Assembly (NCBI GenBank): GCA_026395475.1
Contig: JAPLYQ010000032.1
Span: 1 to 6,360, forward strand
Direction of reading: 5' to 3'
DNA: 6,360 nt
From: Candidatus Roizmanbacteria bacterium
GTDB taxonomy: Bacteria; Patescibacteriota; Microgenomatia; UBA1406; GWC2-37-13
Below the pieces are notes generated by a model, which had not been told where the DNA came from, did no database searches, and saw only the letters and a list, made by a program, of their open reading frames with translations. A program made the position numbers and the translations under genes. This document shows positions 1 through 4,861 of this stretch, in pieces (the first letter of the stretch is position 1; every line of letters starts with the position of its first letter).

Positions 1-32
1 GAATGAGTGTTGTTAAGTCAAATTAGCATCAT

Positions 33-551
33 TTAGAAACTTGCTGAAGAAGATGCAGTTGGTGTCGCAGTTGGGTCAGTATTTCCCTGATAGACAAAGG
101 ATCTTTGTAATGTGACTTCGTCACTTGATGAAGTACTTTTAATCTTTAGTTGGATAGTTCTATTCCCATTTGTTAGATTGTGCAAACAAATATTTTTATC
201 TGTGTAGTCAGACCAACTTCCATTATCTAGTTTATACGACCACATCACTGAACAATATGCTGATTCTGTTGCAAGAGTAATGCAAATAGGGTCTTTTACA
301 ACAACCTCATTTTCTCTAGGCGACAGAATAGAAACTGGCCCCACTTCCCTAATACATGATCCAGGTGTCGGGCTTGGTGGAGTACTCGTAGGAGAAAGTG
401 CTGTTTGAGGTTGATTGATGGGTGGGATATTTGGCTTCTCGCCTGTTATAACTACCTGTATAGGAGCTGTCTTGTCAGTAGCAGTCTGTTTTTTATTTGC
501 ATTGTTTAGGTTATTGAGATTGATAATAATGACTGTAAGCATTACAGGCAC
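33..551 (-). CDS. Single-pass membrane-anchored surface protein with Ig-like domain (unknown function)
   Basis: I do not recognise a named family. Read from the GTG at 551 the protein is 172 aa. It begins with a hydrophobic stretch (VPVMLTVIII), then an Asn-rich segment (NLNNLNNANKKQ), a Pro/Thr/Ser-rich linker at about residues 28-63, and a beta-rich domain at about 68-155. The motifs YKLDNGSW and LHNLTNGNRT in that domain are typical of bacterial Ig-like or Fn3-like folds. A second Thr/Ser/Pro tail ends the protein. There are four cysteines, which could form disulfides if the domain is exported. The GTG start would cut the membrane helix short. A better N-terminus, with a charged start and the rest of the helix, lies at 615-552 in another frame across a T6 run. 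The gene is on the same strand as thymidine kinase but has its own -10 box. Export to the cell surface is inferred from architecture; the role is unknown. Confidence 0.65.
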   Translation of the reverse strand: MPVMLTVIIINLNNLNNANKKQTATDKTAPIQVVITGEKPNIPPINQPQTALSPTSTPPSPTPGSCIREVGPVSILSPRENEVVVKDPICITLATESAYCSVMWSYKLDNGSWSDYTDKNICLHNLTNGNRTIQLKIKSTSSSDEVTLQRSFVYQGNTDPTATPTASSSASF

Positions 552-615
552 AGATAGTACTGCGGTCAGGTAGTTTTTTGTACCACTGCGTTATGCGATC
601 AAGGATTTTTTTCAT
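552..615 (-). other. Frameshifted N-terminal extension of the surface protein (T6 run at 574-579)
   Basis: On the minus strand an ATG at 615 opens the peptide MKKILDRITQWYKK, which in its own frame stops after about 34 codons. If the A6 run on the minus strand (T6 at 574-579) is read as five bases, the frame passes straight into the downstream gene. The start then becomes MKKILDRITQWYK followed by NYLTAVLSVPVMLTVIIIN. This is a positively charged cytoplasmic end with a complete membrane helix, giving a 193-residue protein. This is visible in the sequence. Whether it is a sequencing or assembly indel, a true mutation, or slippage cannot be decided from one sequence. Confidence 0.6.
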
Positions 616-636
616 GATAGTAAAATGTTGACTCTC

Positions 637-642
637 ATTATA
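637..642 (-). promoter_or_regulatory. -10 box (TATAAT) for the surface-protein gene
   Basis: A perfect TATAAT lies on the minus strand, 21 bases before the ATG at 615. No convincing -35 sits at normal spacing: TTGTTG at 655-650 is only 7 bases away. The predicted RNA would have a short leader of roughly 15 bases without a Shine-Dalgarno sequence. Confidence 0.45.
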
Positions 643-679
643 CATCTTTCAACAACCTGAATTCTAGATAATAATACGG

Positions 680-1213
680 TTATTTATTAAGTATTTCCCA
701 GCAGGTTTCACAACAAGCCCCATATGACTCACTTGCGCCAAGTAAAAATTGTTTTTTATCATCACTTTTTCGATACGAATGATTTGCCTCTTTTTTACAG
801 AGGTCACAAATTGCATAGAGTGGAATAAAGGAGTCGGCAATTTTTGAAAATGGAAGAGTTGCCCCAAATGGCCTTTTTTTGTAATCAAACAAAAGCCCTG
901 CCCCAATAACATTCCTCCCAATTTTTTTTTGTGTATCAATTTTAGCAAGTAGATTGTTTGGAGAAAAAAAATTTAATTCATCAATAAGGATTGTAGTAAT
1001 TTCACTATTCATTCGAGGAAACTTAGGATTTTTTGTGCTTAGATTTGTAGCTGCATACGACTTACCATGGTGAGTTACGCATATATTTTTTCCAAATCTA
1101 GTATCGACATCTGGTTTAAATAGAATAAAGCTATCTGGGACAAGACTTGTAATATGGTCAATCAACCAAGTTGTTTTTCCTGAGAACATTGGTCCACCAA
1201 CAATAGTTAGCAT
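680..1213 (-). CDS. tdk: Thymidine kinase, type II
   Basis: Cytosolic salvage enzyme that phosphorylates thymidine to dTMP with ATP. The 177 aa length is normal for the compact TK1-like family. Visible motifs are the P-loop GGPMFSGKTT (residues 6-15), the DTRFG element (37-41), and Walker B with the catalytic acid in ILIDELNFF (75-83; Glu79 is the likely base). GAGLLFDYKKRPFG (104-117) matches the family's G-L-x-x-D-F strand. The zinc-binding lasso has Cys136-x2-Cys139 and Cys168-x2-Cys171, the second pair following SESYG as usual. The ATG at 1213 begins directly before the P-loop strand and there is no room for a longer N-terminus. A TGTTAGAAT box ends 7 bases before the ATG, suggesting a leaderless mRNA. 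The gene diverges from the hemolysin III gene and contains an A9 run at codons 95-98. No key residue is missing. Confidence 0.95.
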   Translation of the reverse strand: MLTIVGGPMFSGKTTWLIDHITSLVPDSFILFKPDVDTRFGKNICVTHHGKSYAATNLSTKNPKFPRMNSEITTILIDELNFFSPNNLLAKIDTQKKIGRNVIGAGLLFDYKKRPFGATLPFSKIADSFIPLYAICDLCKKEANHSYRKSDDKKQFLLGASESYGACCETCWEILNK

Positions 1214-1220
1214 AATAACA

Positions 1221-1229
1221 ATTCTAACA
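1221..1229 (-). promoter_or_regulatory. Extended -10 promoter for tdk (TGTTAGAAT)
   Basis: On the minus strand TGTTAGAAT fits the TGn-TAnnnT extended -10 pattern and ends 7 bases before the ATG of tdk. Transcription would start at or next to the start codon, and no Shine-Dalgarno sequence is present. No clear -35 hexamer is seen, which an extended -10 can tolerate. Confidence 0.45.
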
Positions 1230-1262
1230 TTTAAGCTTCAGCAGTTCTTCGATTTGAAAGTG

Positions 1263-1268
1263 TAAGAT
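1263..1268 (+). promoter_or_regulatory. Possible -10 box (TAAGAT) for the hemolysin III gene
   Basis: TAAGAT ends 6 bases before the ATG at 1275, the same spacing seen at the other leaderless-looking starts in the window. No good -35 is visible. It shares the 61-base divergent intergenic region with the tdk promoter. Confidence 0.35.
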
Positions 1269-1274
1269 GTAAGT

Positions 1275-1904
1275 ATGACCTCAAGAGATGAAACCTCTAT
1301 TCCAGAAGAAGTATTTAATTCAATCAGTCATGGTGTTGGTGCATTGGCCGGTATAGTTGGGTTTATATTTTTAATGGTCCATGCGCATAACACCAATAAC
1401 CCCTATCGTTTTTTCGGTCTCCTCATTTTTGGGGTCACATTGATCATTTTATATCTCACGTCAACACTATTTCACAGCTTAACTTTTACAAAAGCATATA
1501 AGGTATTCAAAATACTTGATTATTCAGCAATAGCATTATTTATTGCTGGGTCTTACACTCCAATCGCTTTGGTGACTTTAAAAAACAGTTATGGACTTTT
1601 TCTTTTGATAGGGGTTTGGGTACTTACGATTATTGGCGTTTTGTGGAGGATATTTGGTCCCAATAAAGAAAATGTTTCTCTTATTTTATATTTATTAACT
1701 GGTTGGTTGCTCATATTGTTTATTAAACCACTTATCCAACTATTACCTCCTATAGCGTTATACTTGTTATTTATCGGAGGAGCTTCATATACAATTGGAA
1801 CAATCTTTTTTCGATTTAAAATCATGCCATTTAATCATGGCATATGGCATCTATTTGTTCTCGGAGGAAGTGTCTGTCATTTTATTATGATGATGTATCT
1901 CTAA
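1275..1904 (+). CDS. Hemolysin III family (PAQR/YqfA-like) integral membrane protein
   Basis: Seven-helix membrane protein of the PAQR/hemolysin III superfamily. Family members carry a metal site on the membrane face; some are proposed to be hydrolases or to affect lipid and membrane homeostasis, and the hemolysin name comes from one Bacillus protein. The 209 aa length is full size. Conserved motifs are E12-x2-N15-x3-H19-G20 at the N-terminus, S63-x3-H67 (STLFH) in helix 2, D82 followed by AGSYTP (91-96) in helix 3, and H188-x3-H192 (HGIWH) before the last helix. Together S63, H67, D82, H188 and H192 form the expected zinc-site set, so it looks intact. The start is the only ATG just ahead of the EEVFNSISHG motif and follows a -10 box by 6 bases. 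Its 3' end converges with the U32-like gene, 39 bases away. The substrate is unknown. Confidence 0.93.
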   Translation: MTSRDETSIPEEVFNSISHGVGALAGIVGFIFLMVHAHNTNNPYRFFGLLIFGVTLIILYLTSTLFHSLTFTKAYKVFKILDYSAIALFIAGSYTPIALVTLKNSYGLFLLIGVWVLTIIGVLWRIFGPNKENVSLILYLLTGWLLILFIKPLIQLLPPIALYLLFIGGASYTIGTIFFRFKIMPFNHGIWHLFVLGGSVCHFIMMMYL

Positions 1905-1939
1905 GGAAAGATATGAGGTATTGATTTTCTTTTTCTTAG
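1901..1939. terminator. Weak inverted repeat between convergent genes, possible shared terminator
   Basis: CTAAG at 1901-1905, overlapping the TAA of the hemolysin III gene, pairs with CTTAG at 1935-1939. The helix can extend inward by a G-U pair and a few A-T pairs (GAAAG with CTTTTT). The loop is long, the stem AT-rich, and there is no clean T-tract after it on either strand. I report it only because it lies exactly between two convergent genes. Confidence 0.22.
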
Positions 1940-1943
1940 GAAG

Positions 1944-3035
1944 TTATAATGCGTTTACCTTGAGTCCAAATAGATCGTTAACCCTCTTCGCTTTATTGTA
2001 ACAATGGTGACACTTAACAGTGCAATCAACCGCACAAGTTCCATATTTTTTTTCAATATATTCTATTTTTGGCATGAATGGTCTTATTTCACCAATCGTC
2101 ATTCGCGCAAGTTTTTCGTCAACTGGTTTTAAATGAATACGTCGATTAAATAGATTTAACGGCAAATCATTTAAAAATTCTTCATCCTCTACCCCACGCA
2201 TGAATGAATAGTAATAGTTAAGATAGGCACCGCTTTGTAATTTTGTTGCAGATCGACCTACAAATTTAAAGGAATCAATTCCATGCTTTACGTATGTTTT
2301 AATAGTCCATGGATAGATAACATTAGAAAGAAAGATGCTTTCAACTAAGTTGAGAGAATATAATTTACATCCAAGAAAATCAAATGTACAAACTGGTTTA
2401 TTATGTTTAGGAGGTCTGATTACAGTATGTGCTAAACGCCATGGACACCCACTTATACAATCTTCATTCACCATAAGCTCCATATGAATGTGAGGAAATT
2501 TTTTCCTAAAACTGTCGATAAATGCAAAATCCTTATTAATATCATTCCCCAATACGACCTCTTTTATATTTGAGTACTCTTCAAATAAATTCAAATAATG
2601 TCTTATCGTATGATGTTCTTGAGTGGTAGAGCAATATACTTGAATTTCAGGATAATATTTCATGGCAAATCCAATTAGCATTGGATCCGACATTCTTATT
2701 TTAGTTATTCCTGATTTAAGTAATTTTTCAAATAATCGGTTCATTGCTTTTTCTCTACTTTTGGTAAGGTGGTAAGAAGGGAGAATCGGAGCGTTTAATA
2801 AATATATAAAATCAAAACCTTTACTTTTTGAGTAATGTACCAACTCAATAAAATCATCAAAATCTATGTGGTAGTCAAATGATCGGACAACATCAAGACT
2901 AAGATTTTCTGGATCGCCACCTGGAAGATTATTGTATAAAACAGTAATTTTATTATTCTTTGTTTTTTTATTTACTTCTACAATTCCATCTATTACAGCT
3001 CTATTGAATGGCATGGGGGCTGAATAGTTATTCAT
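1944..3035 (-). CDS. Divergent U32-family (collagenase-like) TIM-barrel protein with two Cys tetrads
   Basis: The protein resembles the U32 family, formerly called peptidases. Characterised members (RlhA, TrhP, UbiU/UbiV) use an iron-sulfur cluster in hydroxylation of RNA or ubiquinone precursors. The 363 aa protein shows alternating beta/alpha segments such as SKGFDFIYLLNAP (71-83) and GITKIRMSDPML (109-120). It then has ELMVNEDC (186-193) and GIDSFKFVGR (252-261), which resembles the U32 GI-x-S-x-K-x-x-GR signature. C193, C197, C216 and C223 form a core tetrad like the U32 cluster ligands. A second tetrad, C334-x3-C338-x3-C342-x2-C345, sits near the C-terminus. I chose the ATG at 3035 because the in-frame ATG at 3086 lies inside the tRNA-Ser gene. 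The start is 10 bases past the tRNA 3' end with no promoter between, so the mRNA probably derives from the tRNA transcript. The exact substrate cannot be inferred. Confidence 0.75.
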   Translation of the reverse strand: MNNYSAPMPFNRAVIDGIVEVNKKTKNNKITVLYNNLPGGDPENLSLDVVRSFDYHIDFDDFIELVHYSKSKGFDFIYLLNAPILPSYHLTKSREKAMNRLFEKLLKSGITKIRMSDPMLIGFAMKYYPEIQVYCSTTQEHHTIRHYLNLFEEYSNIKEVVLGNDINKDFAFIDSFRKKFPHIHMELMVNEDCISGCPWRLAHTVIRPPKHNKPVCTFDFLGCKLYSLNLVESIFLSNVIYPWTIKTYVKHGIDSFKFVGRSATKLQSGAYLNYYYSFMRGVEDEEFLNDLPLNLFNRRIHLKPVDEKLARMTIGEIRPFMPKIEYIEKKYGTCAVDCTVKCHHCYNKAKRVNDLFGLKVNAL

Positions 3036-3045
3036 ATAAATGGGG

Positions 3046-3132
3046 CGGAGAGGGCGAGAGTCGAACTCGCGATTGGCTTGCGCCAATACTAGTTTTCAAG
3101 ACTAGCGCACTAGGCCACTATGCGACCCCTCC
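3046..3132 (-). tRNA. tRNA-Ser (anticodon UGA)
   Basis: An 87-nt type II cloverleaf is readable on the minus strand. The acceptor is GGAGGGG with CCTCTCC (one G-U pair). The anticodon arm is CTAGT / CTTGAAA / ACTAG, with TGA as anticodon, reading UCA and related Ser codons. The long variable arm is ATTGGC-GCAA-GCCAAT, a 6-bp stem closed by a GNRA tetraloop. The T arm is GCGAG-TTCGACT-CTCGC and the discriminator is G73, as expected for serine. The bases after G73 are CCCCA, so CCA is not encoded at the correct place and must be added enzymatically. It lies 21 bases downstream of tRNA-Cys and just upstream of the U32-like gene. Confidence 0.95.
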
Positions 3133-3153
3133 TGAATGGGAAATACCTATATG

Positions 3154-3226
3154 AGGCGCGTGCCAGAATCGGACTGGCGCAATAGAAGTTTTGCAGACTC
3201 CCGCGTTTCCACTTCGCCAACGCGCC
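3154..3226 (-). tRNA. tRNA-Cys (anticodon GCA)
   Basis: A 73-nt cloverleaf is readable on the minus strand. The acceptor GGCGCGT pairs with ACGCGCC, the same stem as Escherichia coli tRNA-Cys. The D arm is GCG/CGC with GG in the loop. The anticodon arm is GGAGT / CTGCAAA / ACTTC with anticodon GCA, and the discriminator is U73, the cysteine identity base. The T arm is GCCAG-TCCGATT-CTGGC, so the loop has C where nearly all tRNAs have U55. CCA is not encoded (U73 is followed by CAT). It is the first gene after a strong promoter shared with tRNA-Ser. Confidence 0.94.
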
Positions 3227-3235
3227 TAATGGTAT

Positions 3236-3264
3236 ATTTTACTTTATTAGCCATCGAATCACAA
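3236..3264 (-). promoter_or_regulatory. Promoter of the tRNA-Cys/tRNA-Ser transcript
   Basis: On the minus strand TTGTGA (3264-3259) and TAAAAT (3241-3236) are separated by exactly 17 bases, the best sigma-70-type promoter in the window. The -10 box ends 9 bases before tRNA-Cys, so transcription starts close to the mature 5' end. No terminator is seen after tRNA-Ser, so this promoter probably also supplies the U32-like gene. Confidence 0.7.
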
Positions 3265-3280
3265 CGCCAAGAGGGATATT

Positions 3281-3289
3281 TGATACAAT
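3281..3289 (+). promoter_or_regulatory. Extended -10 promoter (TGATACAAT) for the VOC-HAD genes
   Basis: TGATACAAT is a full extended -10 element (TG-A-TACAAT) ending 6 bases before the ATG at 3296. The transcript would begin at or within a base or two of the start codon, giving a leaderless mRNA. No Shine-Dalgarno sequence exists. It diverges from the tRNA promoter. Confidence 0.6.
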
Positions 3290-3295
3290 AGTGAT

Positions 3296-3709
3296 ATGAA
3301 ATTTTTACCTCTTCTTCCTGAGCTTTATGTAACAAATTTAAAAAATAGCCTCCATTTCTATGTTGATATTCTCCAATTTGTAGTTGAATATGATCGAAGT
3401 TCCCCGCCGTTTGCTTTTATTTCCTATCAAGGATCCCAACTTATGCTTCAGGAATTGGTAAATGGAGAACTAGAAGAAGAGAAACTCGAATACCCTTTTG
3501 GTAGAGGTATTAATTTTCAGATAGAAACAGTAAGTGTCCAAACCATTATTGACTCCCTTAAACAGCACAACTACCCTCTTAAAAGAGGAATAAAAGATAG
3601 TTGGTATGAAGGAGAGGGTGCAAAGTATGGGTGTAGAGAAATTTTAGTACTTGATCCAGATGGATATTTACTCCGCTTTTCAGAAGATTTGGGAGAACAA
3701 AAAATATGA
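3296..3709 (+). CDS. VOC-superfamily protein, bleomycin-resistance (BRP/BLMA) type
   Basis: Small cytosolic protein of 137 aa, the usual length for the bleomycin-resistance-protein group of the vicinal oxygen chelate superfamily. Members of this group bind bleomycin-type or other small hydrophobic molecules as dimers rather than catalyse a metal-dependent reaction. Two beta-alpha-beta-beta-beta modules are recognisable: PELYVTNLKNSLHFY (8-22) with FAFISYQGSQLMLQE (39-53), and GRGINFQIE (69-77) with LVLDPDGYLLRFSE (117-130). WYEGEG and REILVLDPDGYLLRF match BRP-like proteins. The first metal-ligand His of glyoxalase I is not at the start of strand 1, where PELYV is present, favouring a binding protein over a glyoxalase. 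It follows an extended -10 by 6 bases, and its TGA overlaps the ATG of the HAD gene (ATGA). The actual ligand is unknown; the resistance label is homology only. Confidence 0.9.
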   Translation: MKFLPLLPELYVTNLKNSLHFYVDILQFVVEYDRSSPPFAFISYQGSQLMLQELVNGELEEEKLEYPFGRGINFQIETVSVQTIIDSLKQHNYPLKRGIKDSWYEGEGAKYGCREILVLDPDGYLLRFSEDLGEQKI

Positions 3710-4515
3710 ATATAAAAGCTATTCTCTCTGATCTTGATGGAACTCTCATTGACTTTGATGGCAAATACCATGAAGATGTTCCTTCACTTATCAAAAAAAT
3801 CCAGATGAAAAATATTCAATTTTCTCTAGCAACAGGTAGGTCTCGAGTCGGTAAAGTTGATAGCGTGATTCAAGAATTAAACCTTTCCCCGCTGCATATT
3901 TTGTGTGGAGGAGGAATGATATTGAATTGGAAAACAGAATAGATACCACTTCATAGAACAATTTCTCTAGAGTCAGTAAAAAAAATTGAGCGTTATTTCT
4001 CTCATGCTCGCGTTGTATTTTGTCTCGAAGCTCATAACGAAGTGTATATGCTTGATCCTAACGAGACTCCCCTATTCATGAAAGGGATTGAGGTAAAAAA
4101 ATATACAAAAGATACAATTCCTCCTCAAGTGTTAAAAATACTTTTATTCGCCGCAGCAAATAGAAAAAGTGAAAATGATATCGAAAATTATATTAATGCT
4201 ATTTCTCAATTCTGTCAGGATATTGAGCTTGTTAAATTTAGATCAGAAATTTATTACGGATTAGACATAACCTCAAAAGGATCAACAAAATATACCGCAG
4301 TTCTTGAATATGCAAAGATCCTCAACATCTTACCAAGTGAAATGATAGCAATTGGTGATGGACACAATGACTTTCCCCTTTTTGCAGCATGTGGATATAA
4401 GATAGCAATGGGAAATGCACCAAAAGAACTAAAAGAGTTAGCTGATAAAGTCGTGAGTAGATCTGCAGATGGGGGAATGAAAGAGGCATTGGAACACATT
4501 CTATCGATGGTGTGA
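3706..4515 (+). pseudogene. HAD-IIB (Cof-like) phosphatase interrupted by an in-frame TAG
   Basis: Cof-type haloacid dehalogenase phosphatases dephosphorylate sugar phosphates, nucleotides or cofactors such as FMN and PLP. The ATG at 3706 to the TGA at 4515 is one continuous frame of 269 codons, broken only by TAG at codon 79 (3940-3942). All four catalytic motifs are present: DLDGT (9-13, nucleophile D9 and acid D11), ATGRS (42-46), the motif III Lys in KGSTKY (K195), and GDGHND (217-222). AMGNAPKELK and ADGG follow, as in family members. The total length fits a Cof-like enzyme of about 260-275 aa. The TAG falls after the GGGMIL strand, near the start of the cap domain. Without readthrough the product is a 78-residue fragment lacking motifs III and IV; a second piece could start at the ATG at 4042. 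The gene overlaps the VOC gene by ATGA and has GGGAG 10 bases before its ATG. It could be a recent pseudogene, a sequence error, or a suppressed codon. Confidence 0.88.
3940..3942 (+). other. In-frame amber codon inside the HAD gene
   Basis: TAG follows codons WKTE and is followed by an open frame reading IPLHRTISLESVKK, which looks like normal protein. AAG, CAG or GAG to TAG would each be a single base change. The finished genes in the window end in TAA or TGA and none ends in TAG. Confidence 0.9.
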
Positions 4516-4516
4516 G

Positions 4517-4525
4517 TGGTATAAT
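4517..4525 (+). promoter_or_regulatory. Extended -10 promoter (TGGTATAAT) for cutA
   Basis: TGGTATAAT is a perfect extended -10 (TG-G-TATAAT) starting 2 bases after the HAD stop and ending 5 bases before the cutA ATG at 4531. It predicts a leaderless cutA mRNA and separates the cutA-radical SAM-EpmA-like group from the interrupted HAD gene upstream. No -35 is needed for this class and none is clear. Confidence 0.6.
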
Positions 4526-4530
4526 AAACC

Positions 4531-4857
4531 ATGACAAAAATAGTGTTAGTGTATATTCCTTGTAAGTCGGTGGAACAGGCTGAAACCATAGGTAAACATC
4601 TTCTTAAAAAACGACTTTGTGCATGTATAAATGTCTATCCTGAGATGCATTCATCATATTTTTGGCCACCAAAATCAGATTCTTTTGAAGAAGCGCATGA
4701 AGCTGTGTTAATCGCAAAAACAAAAAAAGACTTACTTCCTAATCTAGAAAAAGAAGTTTATTCTGTGCACACCTATGCATGTCCCTGTATTATGGCAATT
4801 CCAACAGAATATATAAATAAACAATACAAAGATTGGTTACTTGGAGAACTTGAATAA
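4531..4857 (+). CDS. cutA: CutA1 family protein
   Basis: CutA1 proteins are small, very stable cytosolic homotrimers. They are linked to divalent-metal (copper) tolerance in Escherichia coli, though their molecular role is unsettled. The 108 aa protein is full length. It has the family pattern in order: VYIPCKSVEQA (7-17), KKRLCACINVYP (26-37), SSYFW (41-45), EAVLIAKT (57-64), HTYACPCIMAIP (80-91) and QYKDWL (98-103). The strongly conserved C-A-C-I-N and S-x-Y-x-W blocks make the assignment secure. It carries five cysteines (C11, C30, C32, C84, C86), including a C-P-C in the His loop where the family usually has P-E. This may bear on metal binding. It has its own leaderless promoter, and the radical SAM gene follows after 4 bases. 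Confidence 0.95.
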   Translation: MTKIVLVYIPCKSVEQAETIGKHLLKKRLCACINVYPEMHSSYFWPPKSDSFEEAHEAVLIAKTKKDLLPNLEKEVYSVHTYACPCIMAIPTEYINKQYKDWLLGELE

Positions 4858-4861
4858 CAAT

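Noticed and set aside
664..948. Minus-strand open frame of 94 codons over the tdk 3' half
   Set aside because: It is a shadow of tdk, whose own frame has all family motifs.
3041..3045. CCCCA after tRNA-Ser as an encoded CCA end
   Set aside because: The correct position right after G73 reads CCC; the CCA is displaced by two bases, so it is not the encoded 3' end.
3036..3086. Upstream extension of the U32-like gene to an ATG at 3086
   Set aside because: The extra 17 codons lie over the tRNA-Ser gene and its 3' flank and do not look like family sequence; the ATG at 3035 just after the tRNA is preferred.
3147..3335. Minus-strand open frame of 62 codons
   Set aside because: It overlaps the tRNA-Cys gene and its promoter and has no protein-like features.
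4254..4589. Minus-strand open frames over the HAD 3' end
   Set aside because: They lie antisense to the motif-bearing HAD frame and the cutA start and have no recognisable domain.
4841..4861. TTG start for the radical SAM gene inside cutA
   Set aside because: The added residues ENLNNN carry no family signal, and the ATG 4 bases after the cutA stop is a simpler start.
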